Notes: generated by a model from the letters alone, not told the origin. A stretch of DNA of 43,456 bases from CAYRAV01 sp964422365 (GCA_964422365.1 CAYRAV010000025.1:1-43456), one strand, 5' to 3'; positions 9,232 to 18,472 are shown, counted from the first letter of the stretch. A program made the numbers and translations.

Positions 9232-11109
9232 ATGCCATCAACATTTTTTGGATTAACAATTGGAAAATCGGGTACATATGCAGCACAAGCAGCAATTACA
9301 ACAACAGCCCATAACATTGCAAATGCGAATACCAAAGGATATTCCAGACAGAAGATATCCCAGTCAGCCAGTAAACCGATATCAGTAAGCAGCAGCTATG
9401 GTATGGTAGGAACTGGTGTGGATGTCAATAGCATATATCGTGAAAGAAATATATATTTAGATGAAAAATACAGACGGAACAATAACCTGTATGGAAATTA
9501 TGTAACAAAAGAGTATTATATGACATCTATTGAAAATTATTTCAGTGAAGTGAAGTCAGATGGAACAACAGCAACATTCGATGATTTTTATCTGGCATTA
9601 GAAGATTTAGCAAGAGATGTGGGGAATCCGACCAATCGTACAGCAGCAGCAGAAGCGGCAAAAAGCTTTACAGAATATGTGAATTATCTTGCAAAGGGAA
9701 TGACCGAACTTCAGGATGAAGCTAACTTTGAAATTAAGACAACAGTAGATCAGATTAATACACTGGCTACAGAAATTGCAACTTTAAATAAGCAGATTAA
9801 TGTCATTGAGATAAATGGCGGATTTGCGAATGATTTAAGAGATTCCAGAGATTTGCTGTTAGATGAACTGTCTTCTCTTGCAAATATTACTGTGACAGAG
9901 GATAATGTAGGCGGTGAGGAAACGGGAGTGACCAAATGTATTGTGAAACTGGATGGAAAGATTTTAGTAGATAATTACGACAGCAATCAATTGGTGGTAA
10001 CTTCGAAAAAAGGTTCGGATAATCAGTGTGACATAGAGGGGCTTTATAAGATTAGCTGGAGTGACGGACAAGAGTTTGCCATGAACAGCAATACGCTAGG
10101 TGGCAAATTACAGGCATTAATTGAATTCCGAGATGGAAATAACCAGGAGAATTTTACAGGAAACGCTTATGGAAATGCAGCGGATCCTACTTCGATTACA
10201 GTAAAGAATGCCAATATTAATAACATAAATCTGCTTAATATACCATCAGGGGATGGAACAATAATAATAGACAACCAAGAATATACATACCAGGAATTTA
10301 CAATGACATTGCAGGCAGATGGAAGTTATGAGTATACATTTATGGGACTGAAAAATTATTTAGGAGCAGATGCTTCACTGGCAGATGTAAATGGGGCAGA
10401 TATCCGTATTGGAGAGAGGATAGATTATAAGGGTATCCCATATTACCAAGCGCAGTTAAATGAATATGTCCGCACCTATTCTGCTGCGTTTAATGCCATA
10501 CATAATACAGGTAAGGATTTATATGGAAATGAGGGAAAAGATTTCTTCAATGCTTTAATGGAATCAACAGGATATAATTATGATTTTGATGAAATATTAA
10601 CTGTAGGTAAGACATATTATTCTATACCTCAGGCAAGCAGTGTGACAGCAGATGGATTGGTCAATGGAAGCTATTACAATATGACCGCATTAAATATTAG
10701 TATAGCAATGTCTATTACAAGTGACCCGGGCACGATTGCATGTTCCTCTAACAAGACAAGTGATGATGGTAATGTCATTGAGGATGGAATAGAAGAGAAG
10801 AAGGTGTTGAATCAATTACTTGATTTAAAAGATGATAATACAATGTTTAAGCAGGGAACACCATCTGGATTTTTACAAAGTTTTACAGCGACCATTGGTG
10901 TAGACGGAAAACAGGCTGCTGTATTTGCCTCCAGTCAGAAAAATATACTGGCATCTGTTGATATGCAGAGAATGTCAATCAGCAGTGTAGATAAGGACGA
11001 AGAAGCGATGAATCTGGTACAATACAAAGAGATTTATAATTTGTCTTGTAAAGTGATTCAGATTATGCAGGAGTTATATGATAAATTAATCAATGGAACA
11101 GCGGTATAA
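9232..11109 (+). CDS. flgK: Hook-filament junction protein 1 FlgK (paralogue 2)
   Basis: This is a 625-residue second FlgK-type protein. Its N-terminus (MPSTFFGLTIGKSGTYAAQAAITTTAHNIANANTKGYSRQ) carries the ANxxTxGYSRQ signature of FlgK, closer to the family consensus than the first copy. The C-terminus (DEEAMNLVQYKEIYNLSCKVIQIMQELYDKLI) is the conserved D0 helix. The middle is long and variable, with no obvious repeats. Two consecutive flgK-type genes imply either a two-ring junction or division of labour; neither can be decided here. Spacing to flgL is 34 bp with a strong AAAGGAGGG, so the genes are co-transcribed. Confidence 0.94.
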   Translation: MPSTFFGLTIGKSGTYAAQAAITTTAHNIANANTKGYSRQKISQSASKPISVSSSYGMVGTGVDVNSIYRERNIYLDEKYRRNNNLYGNYVTKEYYMTSIENYFSEVKSDGTTATFDDFYLALEDLARDVGNPTNRTAAAEAAKSFTEYVNYLAKGMTELQDEANFEIKTTVDQINTLATEIATLNKQINVIEINGGFANDLRDSRDLLLDELSSLANITVTEDNVGGEETGVTKCIVKLDGKILVDNYDSNQLVVTSKKGSDNQCDIEGLYKISWSDGQEFAMNSNTLGGKLQALIEFRDGNNQENFTGNAYGNAADPTSITVKNANINNINLLNIPSGDGTIIIDNQEYTYQEFTMTLQADGSYEYTFMGLKNYLGADASLADVNGADIRIGERIDYKGIPYYQAQLNEYVRTYSAAFNAIHNTGKDLYGNEGKDFFNALMESTGYNYDFDEILTVGKTYYSIPQASSVTADGLVNGSYYNMTALNISIAMSITSDPGTIACSSNKTSDDGNVIEDGIEEKKVLNQLLDLKDDNTMFKQGTPSGFLQSFTATIGVDGKQAAVFASSQKNILASVDMQRMSISSVDKDEEAMNLVQYKEIYNLSCKVIQIMQELYDKLINGTAV

Positions 11110-11143
11110 AACATGAATCCATAGTATAAAGGAGGGACAATCC

Positions 11144-12760
11144 ATGCGGGTAACGAATCTTATGATGAATAGCAATATGCTAACAAATATTAATAAAAAT
11201 AAAGAGGACTTGTCAAAAAAGTTTGATCAGTATGCCACAAGACAGAGAATTCAAAGACCATCCGAAGACCCGGTTATTGCAGTGCGTTCTTTGAAGTATC
11301 GTTCACAGTTGACAGAATTAGAGCAGTATTATGGGAAAAATATACCAGATGCAACAGCATGGTTAGACATTACAGAATCGGCATTAGATAATATCAACGA
11401 TGTATTAACCAATATGAATGAATATTGTGTATATGGTTCTACTGACACTTTGGAAGGAGTAGACAGAAACAGTATAGCAGAAACGATGGAGCAATATAAG
11501 GAACATATATACCAATCGATTAATACAGACTATGCAGGAAGATATGTATTTGCAGGATACCGGACAGACACACCATTGTTATATGATAAGAAGACTATTG
11601 ATACAACATATAGCATTACAGAGCCATTAACTAAAAATGATATTGACAGAATTTCCTATGTAGAAGGGGGAGCAGAGTATACGGCAGGCGGTACTGCAGA
11701 TTATTATCTTTCTACAGCAAATACAGCAAGATTATTAGAAACTTACCGCATCCGTCTGGCATATGGAAGCACAGATGGTCTGGAAAAATTATCATATACA
11801 GATGCCAATGGAGTTATGCAGAGTTTATATGATACAACAAGTGGAACACCCGTTGTTGCTGCTGGTTTCACATTTACAGAAGTGAATTCTAATGATTCAG
11901 CTGATGCAAATGGCAATGGTCCATATACAGCCGCAACAAATGAGATAAAATTTATTAAAGATACGGGAGAAATCATTTTAGGAGATGAGGCATTCAAAAC
12001 GTTGAATAGTTCTCAAAATATCAGTATAGAATATAAAAAGACAACATTTGATACAGGAGATTTAAAACCTGAATTTTATTATGACTGTGTAGCAACAACT
12101 TATGAGATGGACAGCAGCGGCAACTATGTATTAGATGGGAATGGAGATAAGATTCCGGTAAAGACTGTAGAGTATGAAACACCATCAGAACAGAATATTT
12201 ATTATGAGATTAATTTTGGACAGAATTTAAAAGTCAATACAATGGCAAATGAAACATTAGATACCACAATTGGCAGAGAAATTGATGAGATATTGTCTGC
12301 TCTTACAGAAATGCAGGCAGTAGAGGAAAAATTGGCAAATGTAGAAATAATGTTAGAGGATAACACCAGAAATGATCTGGATGCACTTGAGAAGTTAAAA
12401 GAACAGATTAATACAGAACTTGTTTTGAGAAAAACGGTTTTACAGGAGAAATTCAGTAGAGCCATTACAACTACGAAGGAAGTGCAGAACGGAAAAACTT
12501 ATATTACAGAGACGGGAGAAACCAAACAAAAGGGTGTCAGCATTGCAGCAACAAGCTTGGGAAGCCGTTATTCAAGACTAAAACTGACGGAAGAACGTTT
12601 ACTGGATCAGAGAACTTCTTTTACAGAGTTATTGGATAAAAACGAAAGTGTGGATTTAGAAGAAGCAATTACAAATTATAATTCAGCACTGGTAACATAC
12701 AATGGTTCGTTGTCGGCAGCAGGAAAAGTAGTACAAAACACATTATTAGATTTTCTGTAG
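11144..12760 (+). CDS. flgL: Hook-filament junction protein 3 FlgL
   Basis: This is a 538-residue flagellin-like protein, longer than the typical FlgL of about 300 residues. The N-terminus MRVTNLMMNSNMLTNINKN and the motif RIQRPSEDPVIAVRSLKYRS (residues about 38-57) are diagnostic of FlgL. The C-terminal ~80 residues (KLTEERLLDQRTSFTELLDKNESVDLEEAITNYNSA) form the conserved D0/D1 helix. The extra length is an internal insertion of about 200 residues, rich in T, D and N, between the two conserved ends. FlgL joins FlgK to the first flagellin subunits. It is the last gene of the flgM-flgL run; a long inverted repeat follows it. Confidence 0.94.
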   Translation: MRVTNLMMNSNMLTNINKNKEDLSKKFDQYATRQRIQRPSEDPVIAVRSLKYRSQLTELEQYYGKNIPDATAWLDITESALDNINDVLTNMNEYCVYGSTDTLEGVDRNSIAETMEQYKEHIYQSINTDYAGRYVFAGYRTDTPLLYDKKTIDTTYSITEPLTKNDIDRISYVEGGAEYTAGGTADYYLSTANTARLLETYRIRLAYGSTDGLEKLSYTDANGVMQSLYDTTSGTPVVAAGFTFTEVNSNDSADANGNGPYTAATNEIKFIKDTGEIILGDEAFKTLNSSQNISIEYKKTTFDTGDLKPEFYYDCVATTYEMDSSGNYVLDGNGDKIPVKTVEYETPSEQNIYYEINFGQNLKVNTMANETLDTTIGREIDEILSALTEMQAVEEKLANVEIMLEDNTRNDLDALEKLKEQINTELVLRKTVLQEKFSRAITTTKEVQNGKTYITETGETKQKGVSIAATSLGSRYSRLKLTEERLLDQRTSFTELLDKNESVDLEEAITNYNSALVTYNGSLSAAGKVVQNTLLDFL

Positions 12761-12818
12761 AAAATATAAAATATAGAAGAGCATACAGTGCAAAGGATTG
12801 CAAAGAATATATCGAAAG

Positions 12819-12864
12819 ACAATGGAATGTCCATCATGATATTATGATGTGTACATTCCATTGT
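12819..12864. other. Long inverted repeat between flgL and fliW
   Basis: ACAATGGAATGT (12819-12830) is perfectly complementary to ACATTCCATTGT (12853-12864). The arms continue inwards with ATCAT/ATGAT across a small internal bulge, giving a hairpin of about 17 base pairs. It has no 3' U-tract. Each arm contains an ATGGA or its complement, and ATGGA matches the ANGGA core bound by CsrA. It lies 74 bp upstream of fliW, so it could be an RNA structure separating the operons or a regulatory leader. Confidence 0.6.
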
Positions 12865-12937
12865 TGCACATGCAGGAAAGAAAAAGTGTTTTACCGTTAC
12901 ACATAATTGCAAAAATAGAAAATCAGGAGGATATGTA

Positions 12938-13405
12938 ATGCTAATAAAAACAAAGTATTTTGGGGAGATTAATTTATGCGAAGAAAAAATCATTACATTC
13001 GAAAACGGACTAATTGGATTTGAGGAGTATAAAACATATACACTGCTCTATGATAGTGAGAAAAAAGAAGAGACAAATCTTATGTGGCTGCAAAGTACAG
13101 AAGAAGAGGGACTGGCATTTCCTGTCATTAATCCCCTTAATGTTAAACCGGATTATAATCCATCCATAGAACAGGAACTATTATCCCCATTAGGAGAATT
13201 AAATGATAATAATATCTGTATACTATTAACAGTAACTGTACCACAGGATATTAAACAGACAGCAGTAAATTTAAAAGCACCACTCATCATTAATTCAGAC
13301 ACAAGAAAAGGCTGTCAGCTTATTGTGGATAACAAAGACTATCCGATAAAATATAATTTATATGAAGCGATGCAAAAGGCAAAAAGGGAAAAGGGGGAGA
13401 TATAG
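12938..13405 (+). CDS. fliW: Flagellar assembly factor FliW (CsrA antagonist)
   Basis: This 155-residue protein has the family hallmarks: KYFGEI near the N-terminus, ITFENGLIGFEEYKTYTLL (residues about 20-38), FPVINP at about 66-71 and the C-terminal MQKAKREKGE. FliW is cytoplasmic; it binds flagellin or CsrA alternatively. When flagellin is exported, FliW is freed to sequester CsrA and relieve repression of flagellin translation (known from B. subtilis). The start at 12938 follows TCAGGAGG. The stop lies one base before the csrA start, the usual fliW-csrA coupling. Confidence 0.96.
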   Translation: MLIKTKYFGEINLCEEKIITFENGLIGFEEYKTYTLLYDSEKKEETNLMWLQSTEEEGLAFPVINPLNVKPDYNPSIEQELLSPLGELNDNNICILLTVTVPQDIKQTAVNLKAPLIINSDTRKGCQLIVDNKDYPIKYNLYEAMQKAKREKGEI

Positions 13406-13406
13406 G

Positions 13407-13628
13407 ATGTTGGCCCTGACAAGAAAAGTGGGAGAAAGTATAGTAATCGGCAATAACATAGAAGTAACAATATTAGAAGTAAAAGGTGAGCAGGTTAAGA
13501 TTGGAATTGATGCACCAAAAAGCATAGGCATTTACCGCAAAGAGATTTATCTGCAGATACAAGAAGAGAATAAACATGCTGTACAGAGTCATCCGGATAT
13601 GGATGCGATGAAGAAATTATTTGAGTAG
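13407..13628 (+). CDS. csrA: Carbon storage / translational regulator CsrA
   Basis: This 73-residue protein begins MLALTRKVGESIVIGNNIEV, with the conserved beta-strand 1 and the RNA-binding arginine (LTRK), followed by VKIGIDAPKSIGIYRKEIYLQI. These are all core CsrA features. The homodimer binds ANGGA motifs, typically in hairpin loops and over Shine-Dalgarno sites. The C-terminus (HPDMDAMKKLFE) is family-typical for Firmicutes. The start at 13407 is set by homology and the site AAGGGGGAG; the frame is open further upstream inside fliW but that is not used. A likely target in this window is the leader of the flagellin at 21644. Confidence 0.96.
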   Translation: MLALTRKVGESIVIGNNIEVTILEVKGEQVKIGIDAPKSIGIYRKEIYLQIQEENKHAVQSHPDMDAMKKLFE

Positions 13629-13641
13629 AGAAATGAGTGTA

Positions 13642-13870
13642 CTAGAGCATGTTTGAAAATTCATCGCCCCAATCTGTGCGCCCTGCTTTGTGCACCCATC
13701 TGGAGCAGACTGCAATCCATGCCATTTGGGCTGGCGGACTTTGTCTGGTAAGATATGAATATTTGCCCCAAATTTATTCAATGCAGTCCGCTACATCTAG
13801 TGAATTTGGAACAAATCCCCACAGATTATGGCGTATATCTTGTAATAAGTAATTTTCAAACACACTCTAG
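13642..13870. mobile_element. Family-1 MITE-like inverted-repeat element, copy A
   Basis: A 229-bp element bounded by CTAGAGCATGTTTGAAAATT and its near-complement AATTTTCAAACACACTCTAG. The interior is shared with the copies at 16945 (same length, opposite orientation), 29080 and 32064, and contains no transposase. Both ends are flanked by A/T to form ACTAGAG...CTCTAGT. It sits between csrA and the sigma-28-type promoter of flaG. Short frames within it are not genes. Confidence 0.8.
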
Positions 13871-13955
13871 TTGGAGAGCTGCAGCTAAAAAACACAATAT
13901 GCTATCAATAGCAGTTTTGAATGAAAAATATTTAAATAAGAAACAAGAAATACTA

Positions 13956-13982
13956 TAAACTTTTATTTGAAAATGTCGATAA
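13956..13982 (+). promoter_or_regulatory. Sigma-28 (SigD/FliA) promoter for flaG-fliD
   Basis: TAAA at 13956-13959, 15-base spacer, GTCGATAA at 13975-13982: perfect minus-35 and 7 of 8 positions of the enteric GCCGATAA consensus. It lies 92 bp upstream of flaG and directly downstream of MITE copy A. Confidence 0.8.
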
Positions 13983-14073
13983 TTAACATAGAGTAATAGG
14001 TAAAAAAAGGTTTATCTATAACAAGAATGAAAAATATTATTTTTTGTTTATCAATACATGGAGGTGGATGAGT

Positions 14074-14508
14074 ATGGCAAACATGGAAAGTGTAGAACGT
14101 GCTGGCTCATATTTCAATAAGGATATTGGAACGAATGCAAGCGTAAGTACACAGACGAAATCAGATTACAGTAAGGTGACAACAGAAAAGAATCAATCAA
14201 CATCAAAAGCACTCAATGATACTTTGGAAAGAGATCAGAGAAGTGTGCAGAATCCGGAAAAGGGAAAAGAGAAAAAGGAAATAACACCACAGCAGTTAAA
14301 AGAAGCAGTGGAAAAAGCCAACAAACAGGTAAAGATGGCGAAAACCAGTCTGGAATTTACATACAATGAGGATGTGAAACGCTATTCGGTAAAAGTAAAA
14401 AACAAAGAAACAGATGAAGTAATACGAGAGTATCCAAGTGAAGATGCACTAAAAGCATTGGAAAATATTTGGAGACTGGCAGGTATTATTGTAGATGAGA
14501 GTATTTAG
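14074..14508 (+). CDS. flaG: FlaG family flagellar protein
   Basis: This 144-residue protein has a polar, low-complexity N-terminal half and a conserved C-terminal FlaG domain (residues about 85-144): LEFTYNEDVKRYSVKVKNKETDEVIREYP followed by a terminal helix. FlaG proteins influence filament length and are usually encoded next to fliD, as here. The start at 14074 is chosen over the in-frame ATG at 14068 because the site GGAGGTGG ends at 14067, leaving 6 bases to 14074 and none to 14068. It is the first gene after a sigma-28-type promoter; fliD follows after 65 bp. Confidence 0.88.
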   Translation: MANMESVERAGSYFNKDIGTNASVSTQTKSDYSKVTTEKNQSTSKALNDTLERDQRSVQNPEKGKEKKEITPQQLKEAVEKANKQVKMAKTSLEFTYNEDVKRYSVKVKNKETDEVIREYPSEDALKALENIWRLAGIIVDESI

Positions 14509-14573
14509 AAGCAGGAAAATGTATAGAGCACTCATAGACAATGGCCATTGTATAACAGATAGGAGGTAATAAT

Positions 14574-16814
14574 ATGCCAATAAGAATGACAGGTATGGTA
14601 TCCGGTCTGGATACCGATGCAATTGTACAAGAATTAATGGCTGCACAGACAGCAAAAAAGCAGAAAGTAGTCAATAAACAGACAACATTAACATGGACAC
14701 AGGAAATCTGGAAAGATTTGAATACAAAATTATATAAATTCTATATAGGTTCCCTGTCAAAACTAAAAACACAAGGTCAGTATAAAACAAAAAAGGTATC
14801 TTCCAGCAATGAAAATGTGGTAACAGCCACAGCAGCAATTGGTGCTGCAACAGGGGCACATTCCCTTAAGATTAGAGCATTGGCTTCTTCACAGTATGTA
14901 ACAGGCGGCAAAGTTACAGTACAGGATGGCACATCTTCTAACGCTACAACAAATACCAAATTAACATCATTAGGAATGACAGAAGGAACAGCGATTACGA
15001 TTAAAAATGGTGACAAAGAAGAGATTCTTACAGTAGACAGTAGTACTACAGTAAAGGATTTTGTCAACAAATGTACTAGTGCAGGTTTAACAGCAAATTT
15101 TGATGCAAAACAGCAGCGTTTCTTTATTAATTCTGCTAAGAGTGGTGCAGAAAGCGAGTTTAGCATTACAAGCGGAACTGCGCAGAGAACAGGGGCAAAT
15201 ACAGCAATTCAGAATCTGATCGCTGGTGCATCAACAGATGATACTATTTATAGTAATTATATTACAGAAGCAGATACAATACAGGGGAAACTGAAAGCTT
15301 GGGTTGATGGTGCTGGTGATGGCGAAACAAGAACACTGTCAGATGCAGCAGATGAACTATTAAACTGTGTAACAGATACTACAATGTCCACTGTTGATAG
15401 GGATGCTGTATTAACAAAATATGGTATTTCAACTGCTGAATATGATAGATTTAAAGATGCTTATAATGCTGGAATCGGAGTGAACAGCGGCTATTCAGGT
15501 GAGGAGACTATTGTTGCGTTTAGTAACGCTATGTCAAATTATCTAAGCGGAGATATAACTGCTGACGAACTATTACAGAATTTTAATGCAAATGCTGCTG
15601 CTGATGACAGTATTGTATCAAAAGCAGAATTAACAGCAGCTTACAACGATTTGAAAACTTTGAGTGCAGATGCTTATGAGGCACTAAGTAATTTGGATTT
15701 GGATACTGTTGGTAATTATGAAGATATAGATTTTGGAAACAATGAAATTACAGAAGAACAATTCAACAGCTACAAGTTACTGGCAGGTGCAGTGGATAAA
15801 ACTACATTGGATACACAGATGAAAATCTATATTGCTGATGAGATAGATGAATTTGATTCCACAGCAGGTGGAACATCAGAACTTAAAAAATTAGGTTTAG
15901 GTGAGATTATTCCAACGGGTATGACATCAGCAGATAATATTACAGCTGCTAACTCCAGTGATATGAGTATAAAATGGGCATCAGATGCAGAGATAGAATT
16001 AGATGGTGCAATATTAACAGACAGCAGCAATACCTTTACTGTAAACGGATTAACATTGAATCTGACAGCAACAACATGGAATGATGTCACAAATAAATAT
16101 GATGAGGTACAGTTGAATGTAACCAATGATGTCAGTGCTGTTTATGACATGGTAAAACAGTTCGTAAACGATTATAATGAGCTGTTAAAAGAAATGAATG
16201 AAAAATATAATGCCAAATCAGCAAGAGGCTATGATCCATTAACTGACGAGCAAAAAGAGGCAATGACAGATGATGAAATAGAAAAATGGGAAACAAAAAT
16301 TAAAGATTCCTTATTAAGAAGGGATAACACTCTAAGTTCCATCACTTCTGCCATGAGAACTGCCATGATGTCATCAGTAAAAATAGATGGAAAGACATAT
16401 TCATTATCCAGTTTGGGAATTATGACATCTAGTGATTACACAGAAAAAGGATTATTGCACATTTATGGCGATGAGGATGATGATACTTACTCTACTGAGA
16501 CAAAGAAGCTGAAAAATATGTTAGAAGAAAATCCAGATGTGGTTATGGAGATATTGACTAAGGCAGCAAATACATTATATGATTCATTCCAGAAGCAGAT
16601 GTCGCGTACATCTCTGAGCAGAGCGTTGACGTTCTATAATGATATACAGATGGAAAATCAGCAGAGAGACTATGCAACAGAAATTTCTAAATGGGATACA
16701 AAACTGAAGGACATGGAAGACCGTTATTATTCCCAATTTACTGCAATGGAAAAAGCATTAGCTAGTATACAGTCTCAGAGCAACTATTTTGCTTCTATGC
16801 TTGGCACATCATAA
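14574..16814 (+). CDS. fliD: Flagellar filament cap protein FliD (hook-associated protein 2)
   Basis: This 746-residue protein starts with the FliD N-terminal motif MPIRMTGMVSGLDTDAIVQELM and the following coiled segment (KKQKVVNKQTTLTWTQEIWKDLN). The C-terminus (YATEISKWDTKLKDMEDRYYSQFTAMEKALASIQSQSNYFASML) is the conserved D0/D1 helix pair. It is longer than usual FliD (450-680 residues) because of an acidic D/T-rich insertion around residues 210-420, probably an outer domain. FliD caps the growing filament and folds flagellin subunits into place. The start follows AGATAGGAGG. Downstream is MITE copy B and then fliS, the normal fliD-fliS partner. Confidence 0.96.
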   Translation: MPIRMTGMVSGLDTDAIVQELMAAQTAKKQKVVNKQTTLTWTQEIWKDLNTKLYKFYIGSLSKLKTQGQYKTKKVSSSNENVVTATAAIGAATGAHSLKIRALASSQYVTGGKVTVQDGTSSNATTNTKLTSLGMTEGTAITIKNGDKEEILTVDSSTTVKDFVNKCTSAGLTANFDAKQQRFFINSAKSGAESEFSITSGTAQRTGANTAIQNLIAGASTDDTIYSNYITEADTIQGKLKAWVDGAGDGETRTLSDAADELLNCVTDTTMSTVDRDAVLTKYGISTAEYDRFKDAYNAGIGVNSGYSGEETIVAFSNAMSNYLSGDITADELLQNFNANAAADDSIVSKAELTAAYNDLKTLSADAYEALSNLDLDTVGNYEDIDFGNNEITEEQFNSYKLLAGAVDKTTLDTQMKIYIADEIDEFDSTAGGTSELKKLGLGEIIPTGMTSADNITAANSSDMSIKWASDAEIELDGAILTDSSNTFTVNGLTLNLTATTWNDVTNKYDEVQLNVTNDVSAVYDMVKQFVNDYNELLKEMNEKYNAKSARGYDPLTDEQKEAMTDDEIEKWETKIKDSLLRRDNTLSSITSAMRTAMMSSVKIDGKTYSLSSLGIMTSSDYTEKGLLHIYGDEDDDTYSTETKKLKNMLEENPDVVMEILTKAANTLYDSFQKQMSRTSLSRALTFYNDIQMENQQRDYATEISKWDTKLKDMEDRYYSQFTAMEKALASIQSQSNYFASMLGTS

Positions 16815-16944
16815 TGATGGAACATTTGTATTGCAAATTCCCCAGGTAAAAATTCCAGCAAGCAGATTAGCTGGATATTGACAGGGCACTACACTAGTAT
16901 TAATAAGGTTATGACTGATGATCTAAAGCTTGATTTTTGTTGTA

Positions 16945-17173
16945 CTAGAGCGTGTTTGAAAATTGCTTGTTACAAGATGTGCATCACAATTTGTGAGGGA
17001 TTTGTTCCAAATTCATGAGGTGTAGCGGGCTGCATTGAATGAATTTGGGGCAAATATCCACACCATATGGGGCGAAGTACGCCAGCCCGAAAGAGCATGG
17101 ATTGCGGTATGCCCGAATGGGTACACAAAGTGGGACATGCAGATTGGGGCAATGAATTTTAAAACACGCTCTA
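16945..17173. mobile_element. Family-1 MITE-like inverted-repeat element, copy B (inverted orientation)
   Basis: A 229-bp element bounded by CTAGAGCGTGTTTGAAAATT and AATTTTAAAACACGCTCTAG. The interior matches copies A, D and E read on the opposite strand. It has no transposase. Several overlapping short frames on the minus strand lie within it and are not genes. It separates fliD from fliS and begins about 130 bp after the fliD stop. The 130 bp before it carry no recognisable gene or terminator. Confidence 0.8.
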
Positions 17174-17230
17174 GTGTGTTGCATAAGCAGACAGCATATA
17201 TAGAATAATAAGATAAGGGTGAATAAAAAA

Positions 17231-17638
17231 ATGGCATATGGACAAAGAAGAGCCGCTGCATCTGGTGCATATATGGGTGCAAAAGCAGTAACATCATCAA
17301 AAGAAGAATTGGTACTAATGCTTTTTGATGGAGCAGTGAAGTTTTGCAATATGGCAAAAATTGCATTAGAGAAGAATGAATTCGATAAAGTAAATGATAA
17401 CTTGACAAAAGTGAGAGATATTATACTTGAGTTTCGTAATAATCTTGATTTTAAATATCCGGTAGCAAAAGATTTTGATAATATGTATGCATATATTTAT
17501 GATACATTAACAACAGCAAATTTAAAAAAAGATATGGAACTAATTGATGAAGCATTGGGAAGAATTAAGACAATGCGTGAGACATGGCTTGAAGTGATGG
17601 AAAAAAATAAAGAGCAGGGGGTATCACTTCGTCTGTAG
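17231..17638 (+). CDS. fliS: Flagellar export chaperone FliS (paralogue A)
   Basis: This 135-residue protein has the FliS core: SSKEELVLMLFDGAVKFCNMAKIAL (residues about 24-48), FRNNLDFKYPVAKDFDNMYAYIYDTL and a C-terminal helix ending in TWLEVMEKNKEQ. It chaperones the C-terminal helices of flagellin. The start at 17231 follows AAGGGTG with 9 bases of spacing; an upstream in-frame GTG overlaps that site and is unlikely. It is clearly paralogous to the FliS at 18563 (shared VMLFDG/MMLYNG, KFCNMAK, FRNNLDF and AKDFD motifs). It is followed by a strong hairpin terminator. Confidence 0.93.
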   Translation: MAYGQRRAAASGAYMGAKAVTSSKEELVLMLFDGAVKFCNMAKIALEKNEFDKVNDNLTKVRDIILEFRNNLDFKYPVAKDFDNMYAYIYDTLTTANLKKDMELIDEALGRIKTMRETWLEVMEKNKEQGVSLRL

Positions 17639-17670
17639 TATCCATATAGTACCTAATAAAGTGATGTCCG

Positions 17671-17708
17671 AATCAGCTGAATATTTATAGATAAATATTC
17701 AGCTGATT
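17671..17708 (+). terminator. Intrinsic terminator after fliS paralogue A
   Basis: AATCAGCTGAATATTTAT and its perfect complement ATAAATATTCAGCTGATT form an 18-bp stem with a 2-base loop. A loose T-rich stretch (TTGGCAGTTTTATTTT) follows. It lies 33 bp after the fliS stop. Confidence 0.7.
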
Positions 17709-17952
17709 TGGCAGTTTTATTTTGCTGCAGTTCAGCAGATTTATAACTTGTTTTTGAAAGTGCATCTTTTGTAATAGTGATTTATTTGGATAGAATCTCA
17801 ATGGATATGTTCTTCACAAAAATAAGATATGAATGGTATGGCTGAATCTTAATATTTTTTTCTGTAGGCGATTTGGCATAAGCCGGAATGGATTGGCTTT
17901 GGCGGTTTTGCAAGATAGAAAAACCAGTAAATAATAACAGAAGGAGAGTAAT
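17709..17952. other. Intergenic region with dispersed repeat core
   Basis: No gene is seen. Positions 17828-17846 carry TATGAATGGTATGGCTGAA, nearly identical to the core of the 42-bp tandem repeats at 26863-27014 and to 23121-23143. No sigma-28-type site is recognisable ahead of the gene at 17953. Confidence 0.5.
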
Positions 17953-18447
17953 ATGGGAGAGGAACAAGTATATATACAAGTTTTAAAAGATTCTCTAATG
18001 GAAAAGCAAAAAATTATAAATGCTCTGATAGAAGCTACAACAGAACAAAGCCAGGTATTAAAATCAGATTCTTCAAAAGAAGTGATATGTGATGTAATTA
18101 TGGAAAAAGTCAGCCAGAAAGAGGAGTTATTGAAAAGATTAGAACACAATGATCGGGGGTTTGAGAAGGTATACCGAAGATTAAGACAGACATTTCTAGA
18201 TGAGAAAGAAACATATCATTCAGAAATTGTAATATTACAAGAAATGATAAAAAAAATTGCAGATGATAGTGTGAAATTAGAAGCGTTGGAAAGAAAAAAC
18301 AAAGAAGCTGTAGATTTATTTTTGAAAAAAGAACACGAAAGAATGAAAAATTTTAAGTTGGTTAGAGAAAATAGTAAGCAGTATTATCAACATATGTCAA
18401 ATAAGCATCAGATAGGGCAGACATATTTTGTAGACCACAAACAATAA
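17953..18447 (+). CDS. FlgN/FliT-like coiled-coil flagellar chaperone
   Basis: This 164-residue protein is highly charged and almost entirely helical, with heptad patterning across residues 5-130. The C-terminus ends YYQHMSNKHQIGQTYFVDHKQ, resembling the tail seen in FlgN/FliT-class proteins (a tyrosine helix, then a short strand ending F-x-D-x-K). No signal peptide or membrane segment is seen. The start follows AGAAGGAG with good spacing. It lies between two fliS genes, and the stop codon of this gene overlaps the minus-35 of the next sigma-28-type promoter. A chaperone role for a filament or cap protein is likely by context, but the exact client is unknown. Confidence 0.65.
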   Translation: MGEEQVYIQVLKDSLMEKQKIINALIEATTEQSQVLKSDSSKEVICDVIMEKVSQKEELLKRLEHNDRGFEKVYRRLRQTFLDEKETYHSEIVILQEMIKKIADDSVKLEALERKNKEAVDLFLKKEHERMKNFKLVRENSKQYYQHMSNKHQIGQTYFVDHKQ

Positions 18448-18472
18448 AGTATTTTGAAAAAAAAGCCGATAT
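18445..18472 (+). promoter_or_regulatory. Sigma-28 (SigD/FliA) promoter for second fliS
   Basis: TAAA at 18445-18448, 16-base spacer, GCCGATAT at 18465-18472: a perfect match to the B. subtilis SigD consensus in both elements. The minus-35 overlaps the TAA stop of the preceding gene. It lies 90 bp upstream of fliS at 18563. Confidence 0.88.

Noticed and set aside
9370..9385. ACCGATAT as another sigma-28 site
   Set aside because: It is inside flgK coding sequence and has no TAAA at the right distance.
13649..13958. Two short plus-strand frames after csrA
   Set aside because: They lie mostly within MITE copy A and lack ribosome sites.
16970..17218. Overlapping minus-strand frames in the fliD-fliS gap
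   Set aside because: They lie in MITE copy B and reappear with other copies; no coding signature.
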